64,000 nucleotides of DNA from Desulfurispirillum indicum S5 (GTDB lineage Bacteria; Chrysiogenota; Chrysiogenetes; Chrysiogenales; Chrysiogenaceae), in the NCBI RefSeq assembly GCF_000177635.2, contig NC_014836.1, positions 1,562,001 to 1,626,000 of the forward strand. The letters run 5' to 3'. The position numbers were made by a program, and so were the translations under genes. The notes under the pieces were generated by a model. That model saw only the letters and a list, made by a program, of their open reading frames with translations. It made no database searches and was not told the origin of the DNA. This document shows, piece by piece, positions 7,735 to 14,967 of this stretch. Each line of letters begins with the position of its first letter. Position 1 is the stretch's first letter.

Positions 7735-7778
7735 TTTGCGTATTTTTTTATTGACAGAAGAAGAAAATTTACTACCAT
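7735..7778 (+). promoter_or_regulatory. Promoter of structured RNA copy A
   Basis: TTTGCGTA at 7735, then -35 TTGACA (7751-7756), 16-bp spacer, -10 TACCAT (7773-7778). The distance from the -10 to the first conserved RNA block (CTTGCCCTTA, 7796) is 17 nt, the same as in copy B. Confidence 0.5.
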
Positions 7779-7784
7779 GAAAAG

Positions 7785-8100
7785 CATCTCTCACTCTTGC
7801 CCTTAACTGGGTCTCGCCTGCACTTTGCAGGTTTATAAAATCACACACACTACTTCACTCCGCGATTCTATGCACTCCATAGCCGGAGACTGTGATTCCA
7901 TGTCCTGCATGGCCAGTAGTATTGTCGTTTGATTTTCTCCTTGAGCAAGGATAAACCCTTCCCTGCTGTCACAATGCGCCTGGGCTATCTAGTTACGCGC
8001 CATTTCCCTTTCTACCCCTTCAGGTGTTTTGTAATCCGCGATTCTATGCACTCCATAGCCGGACGGCTGCGGTTCCATATCCTGTATGGCCAGCCTGCAT
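7785..8100 (+). ncRNA. Candidate structured RNA, copy A
   Basis: Order of blocks: CTTGCCCTTAACTGGGTCTC, a CCTGC-acttt-GCAGG hairpin, a 58-nt double-hairpin unit (7859-7916), a spacer with an AGCA...TGCT stem, and a second unit (8035-8093). Each unit has CTATG-cact-CCATAG and CCATG-tcctg-CATGG stems; the second unit has CCATA...TATGG, a two-sided change. Copy B at 19857-20165 has the same order and spacing. No protein frame is conserved. It may be a trans-acting RNA, a replication/incompatibility RNA or the leader of the small gene at 8210. Confidence 0.55.
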
Positions 8101-8144
8101 CTTCGCACCTGATACACACATAGTCATCGTTTTAAAATTTCCAA

Positions 8145-8209
8145 CCCACCAGGGTGCAATATCCCTGTGGGATACGTGCGTCCTGGAATTACATTCTAAG
8201 GAGCATGTC
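8145..8209 (+). promoter_or_regulatory. Hairpin + TGCGTCCT leader 1
   Basis: Hairpin CCCACCAGGG / CCCTGTGGG (8145-8171), then GTGCGTCCTGGAATT and an AAGGAG ribosome site. First of five related leaders between 8.1 and 11.2 kb. Confidence 0.5.
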
Positions 8210-8353
8210 ATGGATGTTGTTATGTTTACTACGCTTTGTGCGGTTCTCCCTGTAGTCGCCCTTGTGGTTGCCACACTGGAGAAGCCAGCAAGAAGAGCGA
8301 TAGCAGAAGTTAAGCGTACCCGGGTCAACCCGAGTACCTTAGAAGTTATCTAA
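8210..8353 (+). CDS. Small membrane protein, 47 aa
   Basis: Starts at the ATG at 8210 with AAGGAG 6 nt upstream. One hydrophobic helix near the N-terminus (VMFTTLCAVLPVVALVVATL) followed by a basic cytosolic tail (RRAIAEVKRTRVNP): a single-pass membrane protein with the tail probably inside. It stands alone between two hairpin leaders. Function unknown. Confidence 0.55.
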   Translation: MDVVMFTTLCAVLPVVALVVATLEKPARRAIAEVKRTRVNPSTLEVI

Positions 8354-8355
8354 TC

Positions 8356-8456
8356 AACCCTGCAGGGGGTCGCAAAGTACCCCTTGGGGGAAAAATGCGT
8401 CCTCCTGGTCCATTACCTGCCGCATCTGCAGCAGCGAACAACTGGAGGATTCAAAG
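8356..8456 (+). promoter_or_regulatory. Hairpin + TGCGTCCTCC leader 2
   Basis: Hairpin with GGGGT/ACCCC stem (about 8366-8384) followed by TGCGTCCTCCTGG; CCTCC can pair with the ribosome site in CTGGAGGATT (8441-8450). This would hide the site of the 8457 gene. Confidence 0.5.
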
Positions 8457-8624
8457 ATGAAGCGCACAAAACGAGTTGAAATATTCAAACACGAGATTCT
8501 CGGTATTTTCTTTCGCACCATAAATGGCGTCTCTAATCACTTCGGAATGACCTTTGACACCGTTCCATACGGATCAGTGCTTATTGGTGAAAGATGGCTT
8601 CCGCAAGGAGGGCATCATGTTTGA
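8457..8624 (+). CDS. Hypothetical small protein, 55 aa
   Basis: ATG at 8457 behind CTGGAGGATT. Sequence begins MKRTKRVEIFKHEILGIFFR and ends WLPQGGHHV; basic, no membrane segment. Its last 8 nt overlap the next start (ATGTTTGA), so the two are translationally coupled. The good ribosome site, conserved leader and coupling argue that it is real. Function unknown. Confidence 0.55.
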   Translation: MKRTKRVEIFKHEILGIFFRTINGVSNHFGMTFDTVPYGSVLIGERWLPQGGHHV

Positions 8625-8859
8625 AGTAGAACTCGGCGAATGCCGAATCATCCGTGATGCGGAAGGTGAAGTTATGGACATGGAGTTCTTTCCATACCCC
8701 GGTTTTGTCTTCCAGGAAGCCCTTTTCCTTGAAGGAATCAATCTCCCAGCCCATGAAGCCGCCCAGGTGTACCACTCGCTTCACGGCGAACGGATCATAG
8801 ACTGGCTGAAATGGGCAATTGAGAACTTCCACGCGATGGAGGAATTCTATGCCGCATAG
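8617..8859 (+). CDS. Hypothetical acidic protein, 80 aa
   Basis: Start at the ATG at 8617 with AAGGAGG upstream; a longer reading from 8554 would overlap the 55-aa gene and lacks a ribosome site. Acidic and soluble (FEVELGECRIIRDAEGEVMD, then FFPYPGFVFQEALFLEG), ending in an amphipathic helix (WLKWAIENFHAMEEFYAA). Central gene of a four-gene coupled unit. Not recognised. Confidence 0.6.
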   Translation: MFEVELGECRIIRDAEGEVMDMEFFPYPGFVFQEALFLEGINLPAHEAAQVYHSLHGERIIDWLKWAIENFHAMEEFYAA

Positions 8860-9103
8860 GAGAAACTCAGACCCAAAATTCATGACAATTATGGCGACAA
8901 AACTTCTTGATCTCGGAAATATGGTATTTGCCGGTTTTTTTATCGCAGATATCTTTTCTGAAGAAGCGCCACTTGTTATAACCTTTGCAGTTGCCATTAC
9001 ATCTTGCCTTTATGCTGTTTCTGCTATACTTTATGCTTTAGGTACAGCAGAAAAAAGAGCTCCTGATGATGGCACCCAAAAGAACCAAGGAGGTGAATTA
9101 TGA
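8849..9103 (+). CDS. Small two-helix membrane protein
   Basis: 84 residues from the ATG at 8849 (GGAGG upstream), overlapping the previous stop by 11 nt. Two hydrophobic helices (about NMVFAGFFIADIF and LVITFAVAITSCLYAVSAILYAL) and a charged tail. Probably an inner-membrane protein; function unknown. It is overlapped by the next start (ATGA). Confidence 0.6.
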   Translation: MPHRRNSDPKFMTIMATKLLDLGNMVFAGFFIADIFSEEAPLVITFAVAITSCLYAVSAILYALGTAEKRAPDDGTQKNQGGEL

Positions 9104-9198
9104 GCAACCCTATACTGGCATTGTTATCGCCATTTATTTTGCTCGCGATCGGCATACTTGGTGGTAGATTCGTCTACTACTGGTCGCACCGAAAATAA
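9100..9198 (+). CDS. Tiny single-pass membrane protein, 32 aa
   Basis: ATG at 9100 with a strong AAGGAGG, overlapping the upstream stop by 4 nt. One hydrophobic helix (ILALLSPFILLAIGILGG) then RFVYYWSHRK, a basic positive-inside tail. Last gene of the 8457-9198 unit; the hairpin at 9233 follows. The coupling and strong ribosome site support it despite the size. Confidence 0.55.
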   Translation: MSNPILALLSPFILLAIGILGGRFVYYWSHRK

Positions 9199-9232
9199 TT
9201 CCACCTCACACATCAATCAAACACATCATCTA

Positions 9233-9293
9233 CCCCAAGGGGACCAAAGCCCCTTGGGGCTTTTTGCGTCTCCGGAACCAACTGGAGGATACC
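9233..9293 (+). promoter_or_regulatory. Terminator hairpin + TGCGTCTCC leader 3
   Basis: Perfect 10-bp stem CCCCAAGGGG/CCCCTTGGGG followed by CTTTTT (terminator for the upstream unit), then TGCGTCTCCGGAACC and the CTGGAGGAT ribosome site of the next gene. Confidence 0.65.
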
Positions 9294-9848
9294 ATGACCA
9301 TACAAGAAATCTTCGGAGAAGCAGTCTACTCTTACTCCCGCGCTCAAGCCATTGCCGATGGCATCCTTGTGGACGTGTCAGAAACCGCTAACGAAGCTGG
9401 GTTCACCGTACCCGTCGCCATGACAAGCGCCCTCTGGGAGGACGCTGTATCATGGGACAATGGCCATCCGAGTCCAGCTATACCTTGGCAGTTAGCCGAT
9501 GATCCAGAAACTTATGGCGATAATGCTGGACACTGGATCTTGGTGTCTTCTGATGGTGAAAATGAGTTACCCGGTGGCCCATGGCCAACCCAGGAGCAGG
9601 CAGAGCAGGAAGCACGCAAACACATACAAGAAGCACATCAAGACGAATCAGGTAGACTCTGGGATGTTTTGTATATGGCCGCATGGGCCATTAAGAACAA
9701 CCGTGTTGACGGCCCAGAGTTGAAGTTCAGCCTGAAGCGCATACCAAAAGGCGACACCCGTGCCCGCCTTGTCACTTACAAAGCCTACAGTGGCCCAGGT
9801 GACAACGGTGAACACGTTATCACCCTCATGCTTCCGCATGAGGATTGA
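9294..9848 (+). CDS. DUF6573-like plasmid protein
   Basis: 184 residues from the ATG at 9294. The opening IQEIFGEAVYSYSRAQAIADGILVDVSETANEAGFTVPVA matches a family common on plasmids and conjugative elements (I-F-G-E-x-I-Y-S-Y-T-R-A-Q-A-I-x-D-G). The C-terminal part (RLWDVLYMAAWAIKNN...ITLMLPHED) completes the same family. No membrane segment. Role unknown; such genes lie beside antirestriction and replication-linked genes, as here beside ArdC. The family name is from memory of the signature. Confidence 0.7.
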   Translation: MTIQEIFGEAVYSYSRAQAIADGILVDVSETANEAGFTVPVAMTSALWEDAVSWDNGHPSPAIPWQLADDPETYGDNAGHWILVSSDGENELPGGPWPTQEQAEQEARKHIQEAHQDESGRLWDVLYMAAWAIKNNRVDGPELKFSLKRIPKGDTRARLVTYKAYSGPGDNGEHVITLMLPHED

Positions 9849-9858
9849 GGGGTGAGTC

Positions 9859-10032
9859 ATGAACCTGTGCAATCTTCCAGCGGCAGAGGAGATTGACTGC
9901 CACGGGCAGTTTATAAGGATTATATGGCCCGATAACGATGGGTACGAGGGGTATGAAGACGACTGGTTTTGCCGTGTATGCGGTGAACAGGTTGATGATC
10001 CCTACGACCCAGATTGTGAATGTAACTTATAA
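9859..10032 (+). CDS. Small zinc-ribbon-like protein, 57 aa
   Basis: Starts at ATG 9859, ten nt after the previous stop, with GGGGTGAGTC upstream. Acidic with a Cys cluster: FCRVCGEQVDDPYDPDCECN gives C-x2-C ... C-x-C, a likely zinc-binding knuckle. Also C4 and C14 near the N-terminus. Probably translated with the DUF6573-like gene. Function unknown. Confidence 0.55.
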   Translation: MNLCNLPAAEEIDCHGQFIRIIWPDNDGYEGYEDDWFCRVCGEQVDDPYDPDCECNL

Positions 10033-10035
10033 CCA

Positions 10036-10107
10036 CCCCACCCGGGGAGCCACGCTCCCCGCTGGGGAGTCGTGCGTTCTCTTGGAACACCCAATAAGGA
10101 GCACGAC
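10036..10107 (+). promoter_or_regulatory. Hairpin + TGCGTTCTC leader 4
   Basis: Nested hairpin: outer CCCCA/TGGGG, inner GGGGAGc/gCTCCCC (10036-10068). Then GTGCGTTCTCTTGGAAC and AAGGAG. Same order as leaders 1-3 and 5. Confidence 0.55.
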
Positions 10108-10953
10108 ATGAAAAAGATATCTGTATACGAAATCGTAACCAACAAGATCATCGACCAACTGGAAAAAGGCATAATACCCTGGCGCATGCCCTGGAGCAAA
10201 AACGGCCTCGCCCGCAACTGGAAAACCCAGCGGCCTTATCGTGGCATCAACGCCATGTTGCTTGCCCCAGGCGAGTACCTGACCTTCAAACAAGTTCAGG
10301 AAGCCGGTGGAAAGGTCAAAAAGGGAGCCAAAGGGCAAACCGTTGTCTTCTGGAAATTCCCCAAGGACCAGGAAGAAGGTGAAGTTGTCCAGGTAGAAGG
10401 TCAAAAGAGGGCTCCAATCCTCCGCTACTACAATGTTTTCCATATCGACGATACGGAGGGTATTGAGAGTAAGAGGATAGGTGAAGAGTGGAACCACGAT
10501 CCTATCCAGGAAGCTGAGCGCATCGCCGCCAGCTACCAGCAAGGACCATCCATCTCCTTTGCCCCAGGCAAAGCCTTCTACCGCCCCAGCACGGACCAGG
10601 TATCAATCCCATCACTGAGCGACTATAGGCAACCAGAAGAGTATTACTCCACCCTCTTCCATGAACTGGCTCACAGCACCGGCCACCATTCACGACTCAA
10701 CCGCACAGGTGTTGTCGCGAGTAATGGCTTTGGTTCTGAAGTCTACTCGGAAGAGGAACTGGTAGCTGAAATGGCTGCAGCTATGCTTTGTGGCGTTGCC
10801 CGTATCGAGAACGTGACACTGGAAAACAGTGCCGCGTACATCGGTAGCTGGCTTCGCAAACTCAAGAGTGATCCCAAGATGATCATCAAAGCTGGCAGCG
10901 CAGCCCAAAAGGCAGCTGACTGGATACAGGGGGTGACCCATGAAGAACATTGA
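10108..10953 (+). CDS. ArdC-type antirestriction protein (ssDNA-binding + zincin)
   Basis: 281 residues. The N-terminal domain (about 1-125) has the ArdC signature VYEIVTNKIIDQLEKGIIPW, WSKNGLARNW, RPYRGINAMLL and KGAKGQTVVFWK. The C-terminal domain carries a zincin metalloprotease motif FHELAHSTGHHSR (HExxH, about residue 188) with a downstream EELVAEMAAAML containing the third ligand Glu. ArdC proteins bind single-stranded DNA and protect incoming DNA from restriction during conjugation. Start chosen at the ATG with AAGGAG; a longer frame lacks a site. The next gene overlaps by 14 nt. Confidence 0.9.
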   Translation: MKKISVYEIVTNKIIDQLEKGIIPWRMPWSKNGLARNWKTQRPYRGINAMLLAPGEYLTFKQVQEAGGKVKKGAKGQTVVFWKFPKDQEEGEVVQVEGQKRAPILRYYNVFHIDDTEGIESKRIGEEWNHDPIQEAERIAASYQQGPSISFAPGKAFYRPSTDQVSIPSLSDYRQPEEYYSTLFHELAHSTGHHSRLNRTGVVASNGFGSEVYSEEELVAEMAAAMLCGVARIENVTLENSAAYIGSWLRKLKSDPKMIIKAGSAAQKAADWIQGVTHEEH

Positions 10954-11140
10954 CCTTCATGTTCAACTCTTTGAATTCAAGAACCTCAAGGATTGTATCA
11001 AGGTCATAATCACCGCCAATCGCGGCAAGTATGTCATCAGCGTAATTGATGAAGATTCAGGGAATACACTTCCTGAAAAGCTCATCAGAGACGATATCGA
11101 CTCCGCAATTGAAGAAAGTGTCAAAATAATCAAGTCATAA
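10940..11140 (+). CDS. Hypothetical small protein after ardC
   Basis: 66 residues, overlapping the ardC end by 14 nt behind GGGGGTGACCC, so coupled. It has beta-strand-rich sequence (VQLFEFKNL, KVIITANRGKYVISVIDED) then an acidic helix. Not recognised. Confidence 0.55.
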   Translation: MKNIDLHVQLFEFKNLKDCIKVIITANRGKYVISVIDEDSGNTLPEKLIRDDIDSAIEESVKIIKS

Positions 11141-11142
11141 CA

Positions 11143-11194
11143 CCCCAACCGGGGGCACAAAGCCCCCGATGGGGCTTTTTTTGCGCCTCCAGAA
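11143..11194 (+). promoter_or_regulatory. Terminator hairpin + TGCGCCTCC leader 5
   Basis: CCCCA-ac-CGGGGGC / GCCCCCG-at-GGGG stem (11143-11174) then CTTTTTTTGCGCCTCCAGAA. Terminates the ardC unit and leads into the methylase fragment. Confidence 0.65.
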
Positions 11195-11554
11195 ATGGAA
11201 CTGACAATGCAAAAAGACAATCAATTCTACCCGACACCCGCAAAACTCGCCCGCCACATGTGGTCAAAATTCACAACGCGCCCAAGGCACCCCAGAATAC
11301 TTGAACCATCTGCTGGTAAGGGGCACTTGCTTGATGTAGCACCTGCCTGGACCCAAAATGGCTCCAGACAAAATAACCCTTACGAGTGCATTGAGTTGTC
11401 AGCTGACAATCTCGCTGTACTTGAAAGCAAAGGGTATCGTGTCATTGGCTTCGACTTTCTCCAGTTTGAGGGCAGTGGAGCCTATACCCACAACCAACAA
11501 GAACCAAGCCTATCCCATACACCCCTCCTTTTCAACGAAGAGGAAGTCGTGTAA
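11195..11554 (+). pseudogene. N-terminal fragment of a DNA methyltransferase
   Basis: 119 residues. FYPTPAKLARHMW followed by ILEPSAGKGHLLDVA is the FxxxG-like SAM-binding motif I of N6-adenine methylases, and GYRVIGFDFLQF matches the strand before the catalytic motif. The (N/D)PPF/Y catalytic motif and everything after it are missing; the protein ends in an unrelated tail (NQQEPSLSHTPLLFNEEEVV). The last 18 nt before the end (TTCAACGAAGAGGAAGTC) also occur in ssb. Probably a decayed gene; start at 11195 or 11207 uncertain. Confidence 0.65.
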
Positions 11555-11859
11555 TACCCACACCGCCCCGCACCGGCCACCAAGCCCAGCGGGGCTTTTT
11601 TTTTGCCCAAAACGAAGTGGCCCCCTGCCAGGGGAGGAGCAGGGGGCCGAAGGAAGGAGTTCTATGAGAGAAGGAGAGAGTGAACAACAATAAAAGCACG
11701 TTACATGCCAAGAGTGTAAGTGTCACTATAGTTCAAATTACACTTGGAACCATTATAAATTGCTGTGCAATTTCAATACACCCCTGTGCAAATTTTAACC
11801 ATTCAGTAAACTACTTGTCACTCAAGGTAATTCGCAATTCCAGCCCCACCTGCACAAAA
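11555..11859. other. Intergenic region with two strong hairpins
   Basis: A terminator (CCCCGC...GCGGGG then nine T, 11566-11604) is followed by a perfect 10-bp hairpin GGCCCCCTGC/GCAGGGGGCC (11619-11648) and AAGGAAGGAG before a nine-codon frame at 11664. Beyond this lie AAGTGT/ACACTT and TGTGCAAWTT repeats in AT-rich DNA. No convincing gene. It may hold an origin of transfer, being next to the coupling-protein operon, but I have no direct evidence. Confidence 0.45.
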
Positions 11860-11892
11860 CTTCCGCTCCTACCCACATACCCTGTAGGGAGA
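11860..11892 (+). promoter_or_regulatory. CTTCCG/CCACATA/TAGRG promoter element a
   Basis: CTTCCG (11860) - CCACATA (11873) - TAGGG (11885). Same 13- and 12-nt offsets as the other five copies. It precedes the coupling-protein operon by 38 nt. Confidence 0.65.
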
Positions 11893-11929
11893 TGATTATT
11901 CCCTGACCTCCATTCAAGCAGAGGCCTAC

Positions 11930-12595
11930 ATGTACGAAAAGGAGAATTTCTGGGAAGTGCTATACATATCCGAACGCATTCTGAGTGCTCACTTTAAGCG
12001 ATCAGTCTTCATTAACCCAGCCCCGCCCCATGATGTATTCATTTACAGCAAGGATAGAACTGTCTCTGTCCGCGATCAAATTCCATATTCCGTACTCAAA
12101 ACCATTCTCGCCTCAATCTCTCATCTCAATGAGTCCCGAATATTTACCAGAAGAATGACGCACTCCTACCGCCGCATCCGCATACTGCAGCGGTCACGGC
12201 AAATTCTACAGGCGAGAGTGCTGAGAGTTACTCTATCCAGGGATCTCATTCTGGAGCTCCCCGGAATCCACATAAAAGGCCTCTGCTCCTTTAAACACCA
12301 AACCCGCCTGGCAAAATCCCTCGACATTAATAGCTCGGTGCACGTCTACCCGGTAGCCGTTCGAGATGGTGTTGTTATGTGCTCAATGCAGCACCCGGTC
12401 ATCCCAGAAGCACTCTTACGTCAAAAACTCAACCAAGATCACAGCCACATTCAGTTTGAATGCACATACCGCTTACCAGGCATCAAAGCAGTCATAACCA
12501 CCAATCATAAAATCCCATGGCAAGCCATAAAAGCAACAGCCAAGGAGATCGGCGAGCAAATACTTATCAAACTGGATGGGCAACATGTTCAGTAA
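11930..12595 (+). CDS. Hypothetical protein, first gene of coupling-protein operon
   Basis: 221 residues, basic, soluble. No recognised domain. Features: an N-terminal FWEVLYISERILSAHFKRSV, an Arg-rich middle (SYRRIRILQRSRQILQARVLRVTL) and a beta-rich end. It overlaps the coupling-protein gene by 20 nt, so it is probably a transfer accessory or DNA-processing partner. Confidence 0.6.
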   Translation: MYEKENFWEVLYISERILSAHFKRSVFINPAPPHDVFIYSKDRTVSVRDQIPYSVLKTILASISHLNESRIFTRRMTHSYRRIRILQRSRQILQARVLRVTLSRDLILELPGIHIKGLCSFKHQTRLAKSLDINSSVHVYPVAVRDGVVMCSMQHPVIPEALLRQKLNQDHSHIQFECTYRLPGIKAVITTNHKIPWQAIKATAKEIGEQILIKLDGQHVQ

Positions 12596-13967
12596 ATTCC
12601 GAAAAGACAGACCACTCTATCTTGGTGATGGTGTTTCCCTTTCAAAGCAGCACAAGCCACTGCGTATTTCGATTGATCAGAAGCACCGTAGTGGCCACTT
12701 CTGGTGCTTTGGAACCACTCGCAGTGGAAAGACCCGCCTCATCGATGGCATGATTGAGCAGGATATTCGTGCCGGTAGGAACATTGGGTTCATTGATCCC
12801 AAAGGCGACATGGAGATCCTTGCAAAAATCATCCAGGTTGCCAGGGAAACTGGCAGGATGGATGACCTGATTATAATTGACCCATTCTTCCCGGATATCT
12901 CAGCCAGGCTCAACCCACTCAAGCACTGGTCTATCATCGAGGAGCTTGTTGGGCACACTGTGGCCGGTATCGAAGTGGGCCGTGAGCCGTTCTTTTTCAA
13001 CGTATCCTACGAACTCACCCTGGTTGTAGTTCAAGCGCTGACTCTCATTGCAGAGGCAGACAACACTAAAGCTCTATGGAATTTTGAATTCCTCAAAAAT
13101 CAGATATCCCGGCTTGACCTGACAGAACTTCATAACTCTGTAAGCCATCTCGACTCTGACGAGGCCCGCCAAATTGCCCGCGATATCCGGGCAATCCTTA
13201 GCAACCCACCAGACTACTACGGCAAAGTTGCCTCCAGTTTGCGCGTTGCCCTTACTGAGCTTTCCCAGGGTGCAGTTGGGTATATTCTCGGCCAGACAAC
13301 GGACGAGAACCGCATCCTTGACCGGCTATACAGTGGCAAAGGTGTGATCTTTGTGGTTCGCCTTGCCTCTATGATGACCAGGAAAGCCAGCTACACCCTC
13401 GGCAAAGTCATTATCTCAATGATCCAGGCGTATGTAGGCCGATTATTTCTTTCCGGCCAGAAACTCAATCCAGAACTGTGCCTCTACATCGATGAAGCTC
13501 ACAATGTGCTTTATCAAGGTATTGACGACCTATTCGCGAAGGCCGGCGGAGCCGGGTGCTGGGTACACGGATTCTGCCAGAGCTACAATCAGCTGGTAGC
13601 AGCCCTCAAAGATCGTTCCCTTGCTGACTCCATCATGGATAACATCAACACAAAAATGTTCCTCCGGGTTCCCGACCCAATCACCGCCAAGTATGGTCTG
13701 GAGCACTTTGGCAACATCAGGAAATTCCTGCCTATCCTCAGTAGTGACGGCCATTTCTCAATGCGCGAGGCAGAAGAGGCGCTTCTGCAACCCGATACCC
13801 TGCAGAAGCTGCAGCCGCGCCAGTTCTATATGACTACATACAGCGGCGCGTACAAAGGCATCACGCTGCCCTGCGAAGAGAGTTATGTGAAGCTTAAGTT
13901 CCCAGGGAGCGATGCCAGTGAATCCGTGCTCACCCATGACAACACAGATTCAAGGGGTGAAGGATGA
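12576..13967 (+). CDS. Type IV coupling protein (VirD4/TraD-like ATPase)
   Basis: 463 residues. Walker A GTTRSGKTR at about 45-53, GFIDPKGDMEIL downstream, Walker B LCLYIDEAHNVLY at about 300, and FCQSYNQL later: the layout of VirD4/TraG/TraD hexameric ATPases that hand the relaxosome to the secretion channel. It lacks the N-terminal transmembrane helices of F TraD (about 717 aa); the following small membrane-protein genes may supply the anchor. ATGs at 12576 and 12585 are both possible. Overlaps the next gene by 4 nt. Confidence 0.85.
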   Translation: MGNMFSKFRKDRPLYLGDGVSLSKQHKPLRISIDQKHRSGHFWCFGTTRSGKTRLIDGMIEQDIRAGRNIGFIDPKGDMEILAKIIQVARETGRMDDLIIIDPFFPDISARLNPLKHWSIIEELVGHTVAGIEVGREPFFFNVSYELTLVVVQALTLIAEADNTKALWNFEFLKNQISRLDLTELHNSVSHLDSDEARQIARDIRAILSNPPDYYGKVASSLRVALTELSQGAVGYILGQTTDENRILDRLYSGKGVIFVVRLASMMTRKASYTLGKVIISMIQAYVGRLFLSGQKLNPELCLYIDEAHNVLYQGIDDLFAKAGGAGCWVHGFCQSYNQLVAALKDRSLADSIMDNINTKMFLRVPDPITAKYGLEHFGNIRKFLPILSSDGHFSMREAEEALLQPDTLQKLQPRQFYMTTYSGAYKGITLPCEESYVKLKFPGSDASESVLTHDNTDSRGEG

Positions 13968-14743
13968 TCGCGGCACGTAGAACTCTGGCAATTCTAGGCG
14001 TCATTCTTTACTCCAACACCGTTATCTACCTGATGACCATCGGTAAACTGAGCCCTCGGTATGCGCTACAGATAACAGGCGTCGTCGTGATCATTTGCTT
14101 AATCATCAGGACCCGATATTTTCATAAAAACCCTGAAATCATCATCAATATCGCTGACATCTGCAGCATCTGGAAAGAAGAAACGCCCCTGCCAGTCCAA
14201 ACAGATCCGGTACCCATCCAATCGGCCCCACCTGAACATATACCTGGTCCACCTGAAGAACCCATGAGCAATGCAGCTCCCCCAGAAGAAAATACCCAAA
14301 ATCTCATCCCTGAAAAGTTTAACGAAGCGGATATGGGATGGTTCAAGGCCCATGAGTACCTGACGCACCTGTCATTCCAGGTGAATACATCAGAGAAGCC
14401 CATCGCTTTTGATTTTGGAGGCTATGTCTTTGTTTCGAGCGGTGTACTGAGAAAGGTCCTGGAGAGCTATGCCATCACAAAGGAGCGCTGGAGAGAGGAA
14501 TATACGAACCAGACACAACACATTAACGATTTCCTTACTTCAACACTCCAGAAACTACTGGCATTCGATGGTTGTGGCGAGTTCGTGATTCACATGCCAG
14601 GTAAAGCCAAAAAGAACAGCCTGTACGCCATTCCTCTGCACCACTTTGATCAATCACATTTCGGCAGCACGCAGCTGAAAATAGAGATCATGAAGATTGA
14701 ACCGTTTGTTGAACAACAAAACGACTTGGAGGAGGAATCATGA
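13964..14743 (+). CDS. Membrane-anchored protein of coupling operon
   Basis: 259 residues. Two N-terminal membrane helices (TLAILGVILYSNTVIYLMTI and IVVIICLIIRT-like segments), a Pro/Glu-rich linker (about 75-115) and a soluble C-terminal domain. ATG overlaps the coupling-protein stop (ATGA). No relaxase motif. It could be the missing membrane part of the coupling protein, an inference from position and topology. Confidence 0.65.
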   Translation: MIAARRTLAILGVILYSNTVIYLMTIGKLSPRYALQITGVVVIICLIIRTRYFHKNPEIIINIADICSIWKEETPLPVQTDPVPIQSAPPEHIPGPPEEPMSNAAPPEENTQNLIPEKFNEADMGWFKAHEYLTHLSFQVNTSEKPIAFDFGGYVFVSSGVLRKVLESYAITKERWREEYTNQTQHINDFLTSTLQKLLAFDGCGEFVIHMPGKAKKNSLYAIPLHHFDQSHFGSTQLKIEIMKIEPFVEQQNDLEEES

Positions 14744-14967
14744 ACCCACTTGATTACGTCAACGAGGAAGAATATGGCCAAATGTGGGCCATAATTTTTG
14801 AAAATCTCTTCTCGGGCAACATTGCCCGCGCCTTAGCGCTCATGTGCTTGCTTGCAAGCATGTGGTTCTGGATCAGGAGGAAGCAACCCGCACTTGGCTT
14901 CATATTCGTGATCTTTACAGTGATATTTGCCTTCGGGCAGCCATTGGTGGAGGTATGGGCATCATGA
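14740..14967 (+). CDS. Small two-helix membrane protein
   Basis: 75 residues with two hydrophobic helices (ALALMCLLASMWFWI and LGFIFVIFTVIFAFGQPL) around a short basic loop (RRKQP). Starts by ATGA overlap with the upstream gene, with GGAGGAGG upstream. Probably part of a membrane complex with its neighbours. Not recognised. Confidence 0.65.
   Translation: MNPLDYVNEEEYGQMWAIIFENLFSGNIARALALMCLLASMWFWIRRKQPALGFIFVIFTVIFAFGQPLVEVWAS

Noticed and set aside
11680-11895. 71-codon GTG frame
   Set aside because: Runs through the promoter element and inverted repeats; composition not protein-like.
13964-14743. Possible relaxase beside the coupling protein
   Set aside because: No His triad, catalytic Tyr or HD motif; it is a membrane-anchored protein.
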